From contig JAFGWC010000012.1 in the NCBI GenBank assembly GCA_016937695.1, forward strand, positions 1 through 48,886: a DNA stretch of 48,886 nt, in the 5' to 3' direction. The DNA comes from Bacteroidales bacterium (GTDB lineage: Bacteria; Bacteroidota; Bacteroidia; Bacteroidales; NBLH01). The position numbers and the translations under genes are program-made. The notes beneath the pieces are model-generated. The model worked only from the letters and a program-made list of their open reading frames with translations, did not search any database and was not told where the DNA came from. Below are positions 9,053-18,003 of this stretch, one piece after another (the stretch's first letter is position 1; each line of letters begins with the position of its first letter).

Positions 9053-9856
9053 TTATATCCGCTTTTTATGCTGATTTTCAATGAGAGAGTCAATTTTTTG
9101 ATTTAATAAGTCAATTTTTTTTTCTAATTCATCGTTGTTGTCCATAACCATTGAATCTACAAAAATTGAATTAACTAAAGATAAACCCATTATTCCACCT
9201 AAAATTAGGATAATAACAAAATAAATTTTAATTAAAGCACTTTGAATATGTCCGGTATTTTTAGATAGAGCATCAGGAATTTCGTACCAGCCTTCAACGG
9301 TGAATATTTTAAATATTGTATACATTGATTTTAAAGGATTTCCGAAAAAATGTGGCGAAACGTCTTTAAAAATATAACACGTTAAAATTGCAATAATGAA
9401 ATTGAGTATAAAGAAACCAAAAAGAACAAATATTGAAGCTTTTAATGCTCTTTGAACGCCTTTCATTAAAATGTCAATTCCAGGGATAAATTTAAAAAAC
9501 CTGAAAAATTTAAAAACTCTGGATATTCTAAAAATCAGTAAAAAACTTAATCCGTGATTTTGACTTTGAATAATAAGTAAAAATATTGAAGGTATAGATA
9601 AAATAACAAGTATTAAGTCTAATTTATTCCAGTTTGATGAATAGTAATTTTTCCATCCAAAATAATTTATTTTTGTAACAGCTTCGATTAAGAACAGGAT
9701 AGTTATTAGGCTGTCGATAGTGTTTATAAGTAAAAGCGCACTGGTACCTAATTCAGGGAATCCTTCGCTAAAAATTGTAAAGGAATTTAAAATTATTAAA
9801 AAAAGTATAAACCTATCGTTTAAAAATAGCTTTGTAAAACTTTTAATATCAGTCAT
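9053..9856 (-). CDS. Single-domain voltage-gated cation channel (BacNav/Cav-like)
   Basis: 267 aa, the normal size for homotetrameric bacterial six-helix channels. S1 to S3 span about residues 15-95. S4 is LIFRISRVFKFFRFFKF with a basic residue every third position (Arg110, Arg113, Lys116, Arg119, Lys122), the voltage sensor. S5 is about 138-165 and S6 about 210-235. The pore loop carries the selectivity filter TVEGW (186-190) followed by Tyr-Glu. Bacterial sodium channels usually read TLESW, while EGW occurs in animal calcium-channel repeats. The C-terminal ~22 residues (DELEKKIDLLNQKIDSLIE) form a heptad coiled coil, as in BacNav tetramers. Ion preference (Na+ or Ca2+) cannot be settled from sequence alone. 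Confidence 0.88.
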   Translation of the reverse strand: MTDIKSFTKLFLNDRFILFLIILNSFTIFSEGFPELGTSALLLINTIDSLITILFLIEAVTKINYFGWKNYYSSNWNKLDLILVILSIPSIFLLIIQSQNHGLSFLLIFRISRVFKFFRFFKFIPGIDILMKGVQRALKASIFVLFGFFILNFIIAILTCYIFKDVSPHFFGNPLKSMYTIFKIFTVEGWYEIPDALSKNTGHIQSALIKIYFVIILILGGIMGLSLVNSIFVDSMVMDNNDELEKKIDLLNQKIDSLIENQHKKRI

Positions 9857-9927
9857 TTAGTGAATTTTTAGGCTGTGATTTTAATATTCTGTTATATTTA
9901 TGATATCCAATGTGTTTATTTACAGTA

Positions 9928-9960
9928 AGTGATTAGTTTTCTGGTAATTTGTAATTAAAA
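9928..9960 (+). repeat. Copy of a dispersed AT-rich intergenic repeat
   Basis: Contains AGTGATTAG, then CTGGTAATTTGTAATTAA. A near match lies at 20145-20177 (AGTAATTAG, then CTGGTAATTAGTAATTAA) with the same spacing. Related, looser versions lie near 17907-17945 and, on the other strand, near 260-300. All lie between genes. Confidence 0.5.
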
Positions 9961-10049
9961 ATATTCGATATTAACTTCTAATTATTTGCCAATCAAAACA
10001 ATACGAATAATTACAAGTTTCACAGAACACTTAATTTAAAGCTGTTTTT

Positions 10050-11708
10050 TTATCTGAATAAATGAAAAGCGCCTTTAATTTCATAATCTCGTTTGTCAAA
10101 ACCTACTGCTTTAATATAATAAATATAGACACCTGGCGATGCTTCTCTTCCTCCGTTATTATTTAATGTTCCATCCCAACCTTTTATAGCATCTTCAACA
10201 GATAGCCATTCGCAAACTTTTGCTCCCCATCTTGTGTAAATCCATCCTTCTAGTTTCTCAATAGCATCAGTATTTACAAAAAAAATATCATTATTTCCAT
10301 CATTGTTTGGTGTAAATACATTTGGAGGATTTATAAAATTTGAAGCCGGTATTGTTACTGTTATTTTAGTGGTAAATGTATCGGTGCAACCAAAATCATT
10401 TCCTGCAACAAGAATCACATCATAAATTGTATCAGTTTCATATGTGAATGACGGATTTTCTAAATCGCTTGTGTTTGAATCATAGTCAAAATCCCATGAA
10501 AATGTTGTAGCCCAGCTTGTTGTATTGTTGAAATTTACTAATAATGGAAAATCGCCTTCAATTGTATCTGCTGTAAAACTAGCTTTTTCTACATTAACTA
10601 AAAGACTAGTATCTTGTTTACAACTAAAATTATCTTGAACTTCAAAAATGTATTCGTTATTTCCTTCGGGAAACGGTTTTGCGCTTGCTGCACCATTTAA
10701 AGTACCTGATATATCACTTCCATCCCATTGTCCTGTGTTATAGGTGTTTGTGAATTCCCAAATTGGTGGATTAAGTGCAGAATTAAATTTTAAATCAGTA
10801 GAAAAAATATATCCATTGTCATTAGCTTGATTATCAGTTATATTTAAAGTCCAAATTCCATTTAAAGAACAACCGATAAGCCCAGAGAAATCTTCATCAG
10901 GTTCATATTCGCCTGAAGTAAGAGTTGTGCCAATAGTTGTAGCCGAGTTTATTGTTCCTACAGCTGAATTTGTCCATGAATAATCATAGCCTACTCCATA
11001 TTCTGTAGAGCTTTCATTATCAATAGGTTCTCCCAAATATTTGTCTTCGCCACCAAAATTTTTAAGTATAATTGTGTGTAAATCGTGAGGACAAGTTAAT
11101 TCAATTTTAATATTACTTAGATTTGAATGTTCAATATTAATTCCAATTGAGCTGATATCTGCCGCATCAGTTATTACATCAGCTTTATCAAACTCTTTAA
11201 AATCAAATTGGCTTATATATGTTTTAGTATCAGAAACTTCTTGAGGTGTGTTTTCAATGTTTGTTTCAGTTAATTCGTATTTCCATGTAACAGGCGATAC
11301 TTTTCCTATTAAGTTTATTTGTTCGCCAGGGCATATAGGCTCTGTTTTGTCTGCAAAGGTTCCGTTAAAATTTGGTGTTAACGAGCTTTGTATTTTAATA
11401 GTAGCATAATCATAATCAGCACCTTTAGAAACTTTAACTCTTACAAAATAACCGCCACCATCGTTAAATTCATGAGTTCTATTTATAATGTCAAGGCCGG
11501 TTTCTTCTTGACTTCCATCACCAAAATTCCATATAAAAGAAACATCAGTAACTGGAGTAACACCATCTGATGTTGCTGCAGCTGTGAAATTTACAGTTTC
11601 ATTATTACAAACATTTATTTTATTTGAATTTAATGTTACTTGTAGCTGAGAATGAGCATTATAGCTAAAAAAGAGTAACGTAACAAAGAATAACTTTCTA
11701 ATATTCAT
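10050..11708 (-). CDS. Secreted PKD/P-domain protein with a type B (CHU_C) T9SS signal
   Basis: 552 aa. Signal peptide MNIRKLFFVTLLFFSYNAHSQ. A PKD domain follows (~25-110; FIWNFGDGSQEETG), then a region resembling the proprotein-convertase P domain (~165-310; IGINIEHSNLSNIKIELTC and GIWTLNITDNQANDNG). A second PKD domain lies at ~370-455 (SWDFDYDSNTSDLENP). The last ~90 residues are the gliding-motility-associated CHU_C domain: PPNVFTPNNDGNNDIF, then IYTRWGAKV, WDGTLNNNGG and SPGVYIYYIKAV. This is a type B type IX secretion signal. No catalytic domain is visible, so it is probably a surface or filament protein. It is a single gene. Confidence 0.9.
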   Translation of the reverse strand: MNIRKLFFVTLLFFSYNAHSQLQVTLNSNKINVCNNETVNFTAAATSDGVTPVTDVSFIWNFGDGSQEETGLDIINRTHEFNDGGGYFVRVKVSKGADYDYATIKIQSSLTPNFNGTFADKTEPICPGEQINLIGKVSPVTWKYELTETNIENTPQEVSDTKTYISQFDFKEFDKADVITDAADISSIGINIEHSNLSNIKIELTCPHDLHTIILKNFGGEDKYLGEPIDNESSTEYGVGYDYSWTNSAVGTINSATTIGTTLTSGEYEPDEDFSGLIGCSLNGIWTLNITDNQANDNGYIFSTDLKFNSALNPPIWEFTNTYNTGQWDGSDISGTLNGAASAKPFPEGNNEYIFEVQDNFSCKQDTSLLVNVEKASFTADTIEGDFPLLVNFNNTTSWATTFSWDFDYDSNTSDLENPSFTYETDTIYDVILVAGNDFGCTDTFTTKITVTIPASNFINPPNVFTPNNDGNNDIFFVNTDAIEKLEGWIYTRWGAKVCEWLSVEDAIKGWDGTLNNNGGREASPGVYIYYIKAVGFDKRDYEIKGAFHLFR

Positions 11709-11740
11709 GATCTTAAAGCATTATAACATATAAATAATTG

Positions 11741-11748
11741 CAAATCTA
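11741..11748 (-). promoter_or_regulatory. Candidate -7 box (TAGATTTG) for the CHU_C protein gene
   Basis: TAnnTTTG match followed by C on the minus strand, 32 bases before the start codon. It lies about 50 bases from the divergent helicase promoter. No -33 element is obvious. Confidence 0.45.
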
Positions 11749-11773
11749 TAAATTAAAATTATAATAAATAAAT

Positions 11774-11804
11774 TTTGGCTATTGACATGATGCTATTATC
11801 TTTG
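11774..11804 (+). promoter_or_regulatory. Sigma-A type promoter of the helicase gene
   Basis: TTTG (11774-11777), 19 bases of spacer, then TATCTTTG (11797-11804) followed by C. This matches the Bacteroidota pattern TTTG-N19-TAnnTTTG. Transcription would start near 11810 and leave a leader of about 80 bases before the GTG start. Confidence 0.7.
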
Positions 11805-11889
11805 CAAAAAATCAACAACTTACTTTTTAATATTTATTATTCAGTTACAATACCTAGTTTAAAATTTTAACTTTCATAAAAAAGCCTTA

Positions 11890-14223
11890 GTGTATCCATA
11901 CCTTAAAGAATTAAATGAAGTTCAACGCGAAGCTGTAGAACAAATTGCTGGACCTTTATTGGTTATTGCAGGAGCAGGTTCCGGAAAAACGAGAGTTTTG
12001 ACCTATCGTGTTGCTCATATGATAAATAAAGGAATACATCCTTCTTCAATTTTGGCTTTAACTTTCACAAATAAAGCTGCAAAAGAAATGAAAGACAGAA
12101 TTGCAAGTATTGTTGGCTATAAAACAGCAAGATATTTGTGGATGGGCACTTTTCATTCAATATTTGCGAAAATATTAAGAATTGAATCTAAAGCAATTGA
12201 TTATCCTACAAGTTTTACCATTTATGATTCTCAAGATTCTAAAAATTTAATTAAATCTATTTGCAAAGAATTTAATTTAGATCAGCAGGTTTATAAGCCA
12301 AATGAGATTTTAGGCAGAATTTCATTTGCAAAAAATAATTTAGTGACAGCAAATTCGTATTCAAATAATCAACAAATAATTCTTGCTGACAAACAATCAA
12401 GAAAACCTGAAATTTTTAGAATTTATCAGGCATATGAAAGGAAATGCAAAACGGCAGGCGCAATGGATTTTGATGATTTATTGATGAAAACAAATTTTCT
12501 TTTCGATAAATTTCCTGAAATTCTTGATAAATATCGCGATAAGTTTAAATATATTTTGGTTGATGAGTATCAAGACACTAACTTTTCGCAGTACTTGATA
12601 ATAAAAAAACTTGCAGATGCACATAAAAATTTATGTGTGGTTGGCGACGATGCTCAAAGTATTTATTCTTTTAGAGGCGCAAGAATTGAAAATATTTTAA
12701 ATTTTAAAAAAGATTATCCTCAAAATAAAGTATATAAATTAGAACAGAATTACAGATCAACTAAAAATATTGTTGATGCTGCAAATAGTGTCATCTCTAA
12801 AAATAAACATCAAATTAAAAAAAATGTGTTTTCTGAAAAAGAAACAGGAAATAAAATAAAAATAATTAATGCTTATACTGATTATGAAGAAGGATATTTA
12901 ATAGTAAACTCAATAAACGAAATAAGATTTTCTGAACATGATGTTTATAATGATTTTGCTGTTTTATATAGAACAAATGCTCAATCAAGAATTTTAGAAG
13001 AAGCTTTGCGTAAAAAAAATATTCCATATCGAATTTATGGAGGTATTTCTTTTTATCAAAGAAAAGAAATTAAAGATTTAGTATCGTATTTAAGACTAGC
13101 AATTAATCCGCTTGACGATGAAGCTTTTAAAAGAGTAATAAATTATCCTAAAAGAGGAATTGGAGATACAAGTTTAGATAAAATAATTCAATTTTCTAAT
13201 GAAAATTCTATAAGTATTTGGCAATCAGTGCTAAAATTAAACAAAACAAGTTTTGGACTAAGTGTTGCAGTAGTAAAAAAGATATTGTCGTTTGTTGAAA
13301 TGATATATAATTTTTCAAATATGGTAGTTAATACAGATGCATATGAACTAGCCAGACAAATTGCAGTAAGTAGTGGAATTTTAAAAGATTTGCATAACGA
13401 TAAATCGCCTGAAGGAGTTAGCCGATATGAAAATGTACAAGAGCTGTTAAACGGTATTAAAGATTTTTCAATAAGAGCTGTTGAAGAGGATGATGAAAAA
13501 AGCCTAGTTACATTAAATGAATACATAGAAAATGTTTCTTTATTAACAAATGATGATAAAATAAGTGACGGCGATAATGATAAAGTGTCATTAATGACAA
13601 TACACTCGGCAAAGGGATTAGAGTTTAAAAATGTTTTTTTATGTGGATTAGAAGAAGAATTATTTCCTTCAAAATTTTCAGTAAGTAATATTTCTGAACT
13701 TGAAGAAGAACGCCGATTATTTTATGTTGCAATAACCAGAGCTGAAAAGAATTTATTTATATCATTTGCAAAAACACGATACAAATGGGGACAGCTTACA
13801 AGTTCTAGTCCGAGTAGGTTTATAAAAGACATTGATGGCGAATTTATTGATTATCAGGATATTATATTGCAAAAAGAAAAATTCAGTAATTATAAAAAAG
13901 ATGATAACTTCGATAAAATAATTAATCAAGATAAATATACATCTTTTCAAATAGGAAAATCACAAAATTCTAATCTCGAAAAAAACAGATTTAAAAAAAT
14001 AAGCGAAACAAAAAATCAAACAGAAAACAAAAGTATTCCTGTTTATTCAGATTTAAATAATTTAAATATAAACAGCATAGTTGAACATTCGAGATTTGGA
14101 AAAGGAAAAGTACTGTCAATTGAAGGTGAATTTCCAAATACAAAAGCATTGATTGATTTTGAAATAAATGGAAAAAAACAATTACTATTAAAATTTGCAA
14201 AATTAAAAGTAATTAAAGTTTGA
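11890..14223 (+). CDS. pcrA: UvrD/PcrA-type ATP-dependent DNA helicase
   Basis: 777 aa superfamily 1 helicase for repair and replication restart. Q-motif region LNEVQREAV (8-16), Walker A GAGSGKT (28-34), motif Ia LTFTNKAAKEMK, Walker B VDEYQDTN, motif III VVGDDAQSIYSFRGA, motif IV YRSTKNI, motif V TIHSAKGLEF and motif VI VAITRAEKNLF are all present. The C-terminus has the Tudor-like segment of PcrA (VEHSRFGKGKVLSIEG). The start is GTG at 11890; the frame upstream reaches a stop at 11860 without an ATG. A good promoter lies about 85 bases upstream. PcrA or UvrD would both be reasonable names. Confidence 0.95.
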   Translation: MYPYLKELNEVQREAVEQIAGPLLVIAGAGSGKTRVLTYRVAHMINKGIHPSSILALTFTNKAAKEMKDRIASIVGYKTARYLWMGTFHSIFAKILRIESKAIDYPTSFTIYDSQDSKNLIKSICKEFNLDQQVYKPNEILGRISFAKNNLVTANSYSNNQQIILADKQSRKPEIFRIYQAYERKCKTAGAMDFDDLLMKTNFLFDKFPEILDKYRDKFKYILVDEYQDTNFSQYLIIKKLADAHKNLCVVGDDAQSIYSFRGARIENILNFKKDYPQNKVYKLEQNYRSTKNIVDAANSVISKNKHQIKKNVFSEKETGNKIKIINAYTDYEEGYLIVNSINEIRFSEHDVYNDFAVLYRTNAQSRILEEALRKKNIPYRIYGGISFYQRKEIKDLVSYLRLAINPLDDEAFKRVINYPKRGIGDTSLDKIIQFSNENSISIWQSVLKLNKTSFGLSVAVVKKILSFVEMIYNFSNMVVNTDAYELARQIAVSSGILKDLHNDKSPEGVSRYENVQELLNGIKDFSIRAVEEDDEKSLVTLNEYIENVSLLTNDDKISDGDNDKVSLMTIHSAKGLEFKNVFLCGLEEELFPSKFSVSNISELEEERRLFYVAITRAEKNLFISFAKTRYKWGQLTSSSPSRFIKDIDGEFIDYQDIILQKEKFSNYKKDDNFDKIINQDKYTSFQIGKSQNSNLEKNRFKKISETKNQTENKSIPVYSDLNNLNINSIVEHSRFGKGKVLSIEGEFPNTKALIDFEINGKKQLLLKFAKLKVIKV

Positions 14224-14364
14224 AATAAATAATTTGTTGATATTTATTAAAATAAAGCTGAAAGTTTAAAGTGAGCAAATAATTTATTTTATTCTAAAGA
14301 CATTAAATAACAATTGGTTTTAAGATAAAAATTTCATAAAATTGTATAAATATAAATAAACAAA

Positions 14365-14970
14365 ATGATGGATTATAATACAAGAAGAAATATGCTTATT
14401 CTTCCTGAATATGGAAGAAATATTCAAAAAATGGTTGAACATGCTACCTCATTAGAAAATAGAGAAGAAAGGAATAAAGCTGTAAATGAGATTATTAACG
14501 TAATGGGAAATATGAATCCGCATTTAAGAGATGTAAATGATTTTAAACATAAATTGTGGGATCAAGTTGCACAAATGGCAAATTTCGAGATAGATTTAGA
14601 CTCACCTTATCCAACACCAAAAAAAGAGACTTTTACTGCAAAGCCTAATATAATTCCATATTTGCATAATAATTTGAAATACAGATATTTAGGAAGAACA
14701 ATTGTTCAATTAATTAAGGCAGCTAGCGAGTTTGAAGAAGGAGAAAAAAAAACAGAACTGATTAAAATAATTACAAACCATATGAAAAAATCTTACATCA
14801 TGTGGAATAAAGATACCGTTGATGATTCTGTCATTTTTGAAAAATTAAGTGAGTTATCAAATGGCAAACTTAAAGTCGAAGGCGATGCAAAATTAACCGA
14901 AACAAAAGACATCTTTGGTAAAAAAAGAAAAAAGAAAAAAATTGTTTTCGAAAAAGTAAAAAAACAATAA
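14365..14970 (+). CDS. DUF4290 family protein
   Basis: 201 aa, no signal peptide or membrane segment. It begins MMDYNTRRNMLILPEYGRNIQKMVEHA, typical of DUF4290, a Bacteroidota family of unknown function. NMNPHLRDVNDFKHKLWDQ and the ending KKRKKKKIVFEKVKKQ are also visible, the latter a strongly basic tail. It sits just upstream of murA in the same direction, a common arrangement in the phylum that hints at a link with envelope or division. Either of the two starting methionines is possible. Confidence 0.88.
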   Translation: MMDYNTRRNMLILPEYGRNIQKMVEHATSLENREERNKAVNEIINVMGNMNPHLRDVNDFKHKLWDQVAQMANFEIDLDSPYPTPKKETFTAKPNIIPYLHNNLKYRYLGRTIVQLIKAASEFEEGEKKTELIKIITNHMKKSYIMWNKDTVDDSVIFEKLSELSNGKLKVEGDAKLTETKDIFGKKRKKKKIVFEKVKKQ

Positions 14971-15123
14971 TCTAAATTCAATTTAACTTCTTTAGAGAAT
15001 AAATACGAACAAATAGTTATATTTTATAAATTATTTTGTTCCAACTTTTAGATGAATAAATTAATAAAATAGCATATAAAATTTCATTCTCGTTATTAAG
15101 TATCACATATTAATTAACTTATT

Positions 15124-16431
15124 ATGAGCTCATTCCGAGTTGTTGGCGGTAATAAATTAAAAGGTGAATTAGTTCCTCAGGGCGCTAAAAATGAAGTTCT
15201 TCAAATAATTTGCGCAACTCTTCTAACAAAAGAAAAAGTAATAGTAAAAAACGTTCCCGAAATTGACGATGTAATTAATCTGATATCAATCATTAAAGGA
15301 CTTGGTGTATTAGTTGAAAAAATTTCAGAAAGTACTTTTTCATTTGAAGCAAAAGAAGTAAATTTTGAATTCTTAAAATCTGAGGAGTTTAAAGCCAAAG
15401 GCGCAAAGATTAGAGGTTCTGTTATGATTTTAGGACCACTATTAGGCAGATTTGGAAAAGCATTTGTGCCAAAACCAGGAGGCGATAAAATAGGTAGACG
15501 AAGAATAGATACGCATCTTCAAGGATTTGAAGATTTAGGAGCAAAGTTTGAATATGACGAAAAAAACAGTTCATATATATTAACTGCAGATAAATTAAAA
15601 GGCACTTACATGCTTTTAGATGAATCTTCAGTAACAGGAACTGCAAATATTCTTATGGCAGCTGTTCTGGCCGAAGGCAAAACAACAATATACAATGCCG
15701 CATGTGAACCATATATTCAGCAATTGTGCATAATGCTTATTAATATGGGCGCAAAAATAGAAGGTGTAGGCTCAAATTTATTAATTATTTACGGAGTAGA
15801 TGAATTAAATGGATGTACACACACTGTTCTTCCCGATATGATTGAAATTGGCAGCTTTATTGGCTTAGCTGCAATGACTCAATCAGAAATAAGAATTAAA
15901 AACGTAAATTATCAGCAGCTTGGTATAATACCGGCGTCATTTAACCGTTTAGGTATTAGAATAGAACGAGAAGGCGATGACATTTTAATTAAAGAACACC
16001 AAAATTATGCTATTGAAACTTTTATTGATGGATCAATAATGACAATTTCTGATGCGCCTTGGCCTGGATTAACTCCCGACCTTTTGAGCATTTTCCTAGT
16101 TGTTGCGACTCAGGCAAGAGGAAGTGTATTAATTCATCAAAAAATGTTCGAAAGTAGATTGTTCTTTGTAGATAAACTTATAGATATGGGAGCTCAAATA
16201 ATACTTTGTGATCCTCACAGAGCAACAATTATTGGCTTAGATAGAAAGTTTCAGCTAAGAGGAACAACAATGACATCTCCGGATATCAGAGCAGGTGTAG
16301 CTTTATTAATTGCAGCTCTTTCTGCAAAAGGAACAAGCATAATTAATAATATTGAGCAAATTGATAGAGGATATCAAGATATTGATTTGCGTTTGAATAG
16401 AATTGGAGCACAAATCGAAAGAATAGATTGA
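15124..16431 (+). CDS. murA: UDP-N-acetylglucosamine 1-carboxyvinyltransferase (Asp-type active site)
   Basis: 435 aa, full length for MurA, which transfers enolpyruvate to UDP-GlcNAc in the first committed step of peptidoglycan synthesis in the cytoplasm. The GAKNE motif lies at residues 20-24. The active-site loop reads KPGGDKIGRRR, so the usual catalytic Cys is Asp121. Asp at this site is known to make MurA insensitive to fosfomycin, as in mycobacteria and chlamydiae. Later conserved stretches DMIEIGSFIGLAAM, PWPGLTPDLLS and RGYQDIDLRL are intact. It follows DUF4290 in the same direction with a 153-base gap. Confidence 0.95.
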   Translation: MSSFRVVGGNKLKGELVPQGAKNEVLQIICATLLTKEKVIVKNVPEIDDVINLISIIKGLGVLVEKISESTFSFEAKEVNFEFLKSEEFKAKGAKIRGSVMILGPLLGRFGKAFVPKPGGDKIGRRRIDTHLQGFEDLGAKFEYDEKNSSYILTADKLKGTYMLLDESSVTGTANILMAAVLAEGKTTIYNAACEPYIQQLCIMLINMGAKIEGVGSNLLIIYGVDELNGCTHTVLPDMIEIGSFIGLAAMTQSEIRIKNVNYQQLGIIPASFNRLGIRIEREGDDILIKEHQNYAIETFIDGSIMTISDAPWPGLTPDLLSIFLVVATQARGSVLIHQKMFESRLFFVDKLIDMGAQIILCDPHRATIIGLDRKFQLRGTTMTSPDIRAGVALLIAALSAKGTSIINNIEQIDRGYQDIDLRLNRIGAQIERID

Positions 16432-16491
16432 AATTTTTATATACTCAAACGAGAGATTTTTTTATAATAAAATAAATTAAATTTTTAAGTT

Positions 16492-17010
16492 ATGTTTAAA
16501 TCAAATATTATTTTATTAATTACTTTTTTATTGCTGAGTTTCGTTTATTTACCTGATAAACAGACACCTAAAATTGGCGACATTGCACCAGAAATTAATC
16601 TGCCAGCTGTAGATCGGTCAAAATCATATAAATTATCTGAATTAAGAGGCAAAATGGTGTTAATATATTTTTGGGCATCATTTGCACCTCCTTGTAGATT
16701 TGAAAACGACCATGTTGTTCGGATTTATAATAAATATAAAGACAAATCATTTAAAAATGCAGAGGGCTTTACTGTTTATGCAGTTTCTTTAGACCGAGAT
16801 GTTGAAAAATGGAAAGCAGCAATAAAAAAAGACAATATGCAATGGCCATATCATGTTAGTGATATGAAAAGTTACGAATCGGAAGTTGTTAATAATTATG
16901 GAATTATAAATGTGCCTTTCAATTTTCTTATTGATGGGAGCGGAAAAGTTATCGCAATAAATTTAAAAAGTCCGGATTTAGCAAATACAATTGAGAAGCA
17001 TTTAAAATAA
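16492..17010 (+). CDS. TlpA/ResA-like thioredoxin-fold protein lacking the first active-site cysteine
   Basis: 172 aa. An N-terminal hydrophobic segment (SNIILLITFLLLSFVYL) anchors or exports the protein. The fold is that of AhpC/TSA-Redoxin TlpA proteins: GDIAPEINLP, KLSELRGKMVLIYFWAS, and the cis-proline loop NVPFNFLIDGSGKVIA. The active site reads FAPPC (Ala65 to Cys68) where family members have CxxC, so it cannot form the normal intramolecular disulfide. It might act as a one-Cys redoxin or a binding protein. It lies 60 bases after murA and has a strong terminator. Confidence 0.88.
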   Translation: MFKSNIILLITFLLLSFVYLPDKQTPKIGDIAPEINLPAVDRSKSYKLSELRGKMVLIYFWASFAPPCRFENDHVVRIYNKYKDKSFKNAEGFTVYAVSLDRDVEKWKAAIKKDNMQWPYHVSDMKSYESEVVNNYGIINVPFNFLIDGSGKVIAINLKSPDLANTIEKHLK

Positions 17011-17028
17011 TTAAAGAATATTTTTTTT

Positions 17029-17068
17029 AAATGACAAAGACAGGCATTTTTTCCTGTCTTTGTCATTT
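17029..17068 (+). terminator. Rho-independent terminator after the TlpA-like gene
   Basis: A perfect 16-bp stem (17029-17044 with 17053-17068; AAATGACAAAGACAGG and its complement) with an 8-base loop, running into a T-tract. Confidence 0.9.
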
Positions 17069-17262
17069 TTTATATCTGAAAAAGCATAAAAATGCCAAAA
17101 TGTCTTGTTTTATATTTATGGCAAATAATTTGAGAAAACAAGCAAAGTTCTAATAATTTTAATAAAGTTATATCTGTTATTTATAGCTTTCAATTACAAT
17201 AAATAAAAATTGTATAAAAGAAGCGATAAAAGTTATATGAGAAACTTGAAAATTTAATAATA

Positions 17263-17904
17263 ATGGCAAAAAAGAGCAAAAAAGAAATCGTAAAAGATAA
17301 AAAGTTAAAACCTAATAATAAAGTGGAAGAAATTAATAATTCAGTTGAAAACTCAGTAGAACTTGATGAAAAACACCAAGAGCAAGAAAATAATGAAATT
17401 AATATTGAAGAGCAGCAAATAATTGAAAGCACTGAAAATAGCGAAGAACAAATAAAAGAAGCTCCAAGTTTTGAACAAAAGTTTAGTGAAATAAATGATA
17501 AATATTTAAGGCTTTCGGCTGAATTTGATAACTATAGAAAAAGAAGCTTAAAAGAAAAAATGGACTTAATTAAGTCGGCAGGTGAAGATATATTAATTAA
17601 TATTTTACCTGTTATGGATAATTTCGAAAGAGCTTTAGAATCGATAAAAGAAAATGCTGATGCAAATTCTACAAAAGAAGGTATTGAGTTGATTTACAGC
17701 AACTTTAACGAGTTTTTAAAGCAAAGAGGTGTTCAGGAAATAGAGGCAAAAGGTAATAGTTTTGATACAGATTATCATGAAGCGATATCAAAAATTCCAT
17801 CAACTGATGAAGAGCAAAAAGGAAAAGTTATTGATGTAATAGAAAAAGGATACTTGCTACACGGTAAAGTTATTCGATTTGCTAAAGTTGTAGTTGGCGA
17901 ATAA
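17263..17904 (+). CDS. grpE: GrpE, nucleotide exchange factor of DnaK
   Basis: 213 aa. A long, acidic, low-complexity N-terminal arm of about 70 residues is followed by the GrpE coiled coil and the C-terminal beta domain. Hallmarks are EFDNYRKRSLKEK, LPVMDNFERAL, FDTDYHEAISKIP and the ending GYLLHGKVIRFAKVVV. It releases ADP from DnaK. dnaJ lies 99 bases downstream in the same direction; dnaK is not in the window. Confidence 0.95.
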   Translation: MAKKSKKEIVKDKKLKPNNKVEEINNSVENSVELDEKHQEQENNEINIEEQQIIESTENSEEQIKEAPSFEQKFSEINDKYLRLSAEFDNYRKRSLKEKMDLIKSAGEDILINILPVMDNFERALESIKENADANSTKEGIELIYSNFNEFLKQRGVQEIEAKGNSFDTDYHEAISKIPSTDEEQKGKVIDVIEKGYLLHGKVIRFAKVVVGE

Positions 17905-18003
17905 AAATTAGTATTTAGTAATTTGGAATTAGTAATTGGAAATATAAAAATCATAATCGTCTAATATACTAATAACTATAAATGAGAACAAAAAAAAAGG
18001 AAC

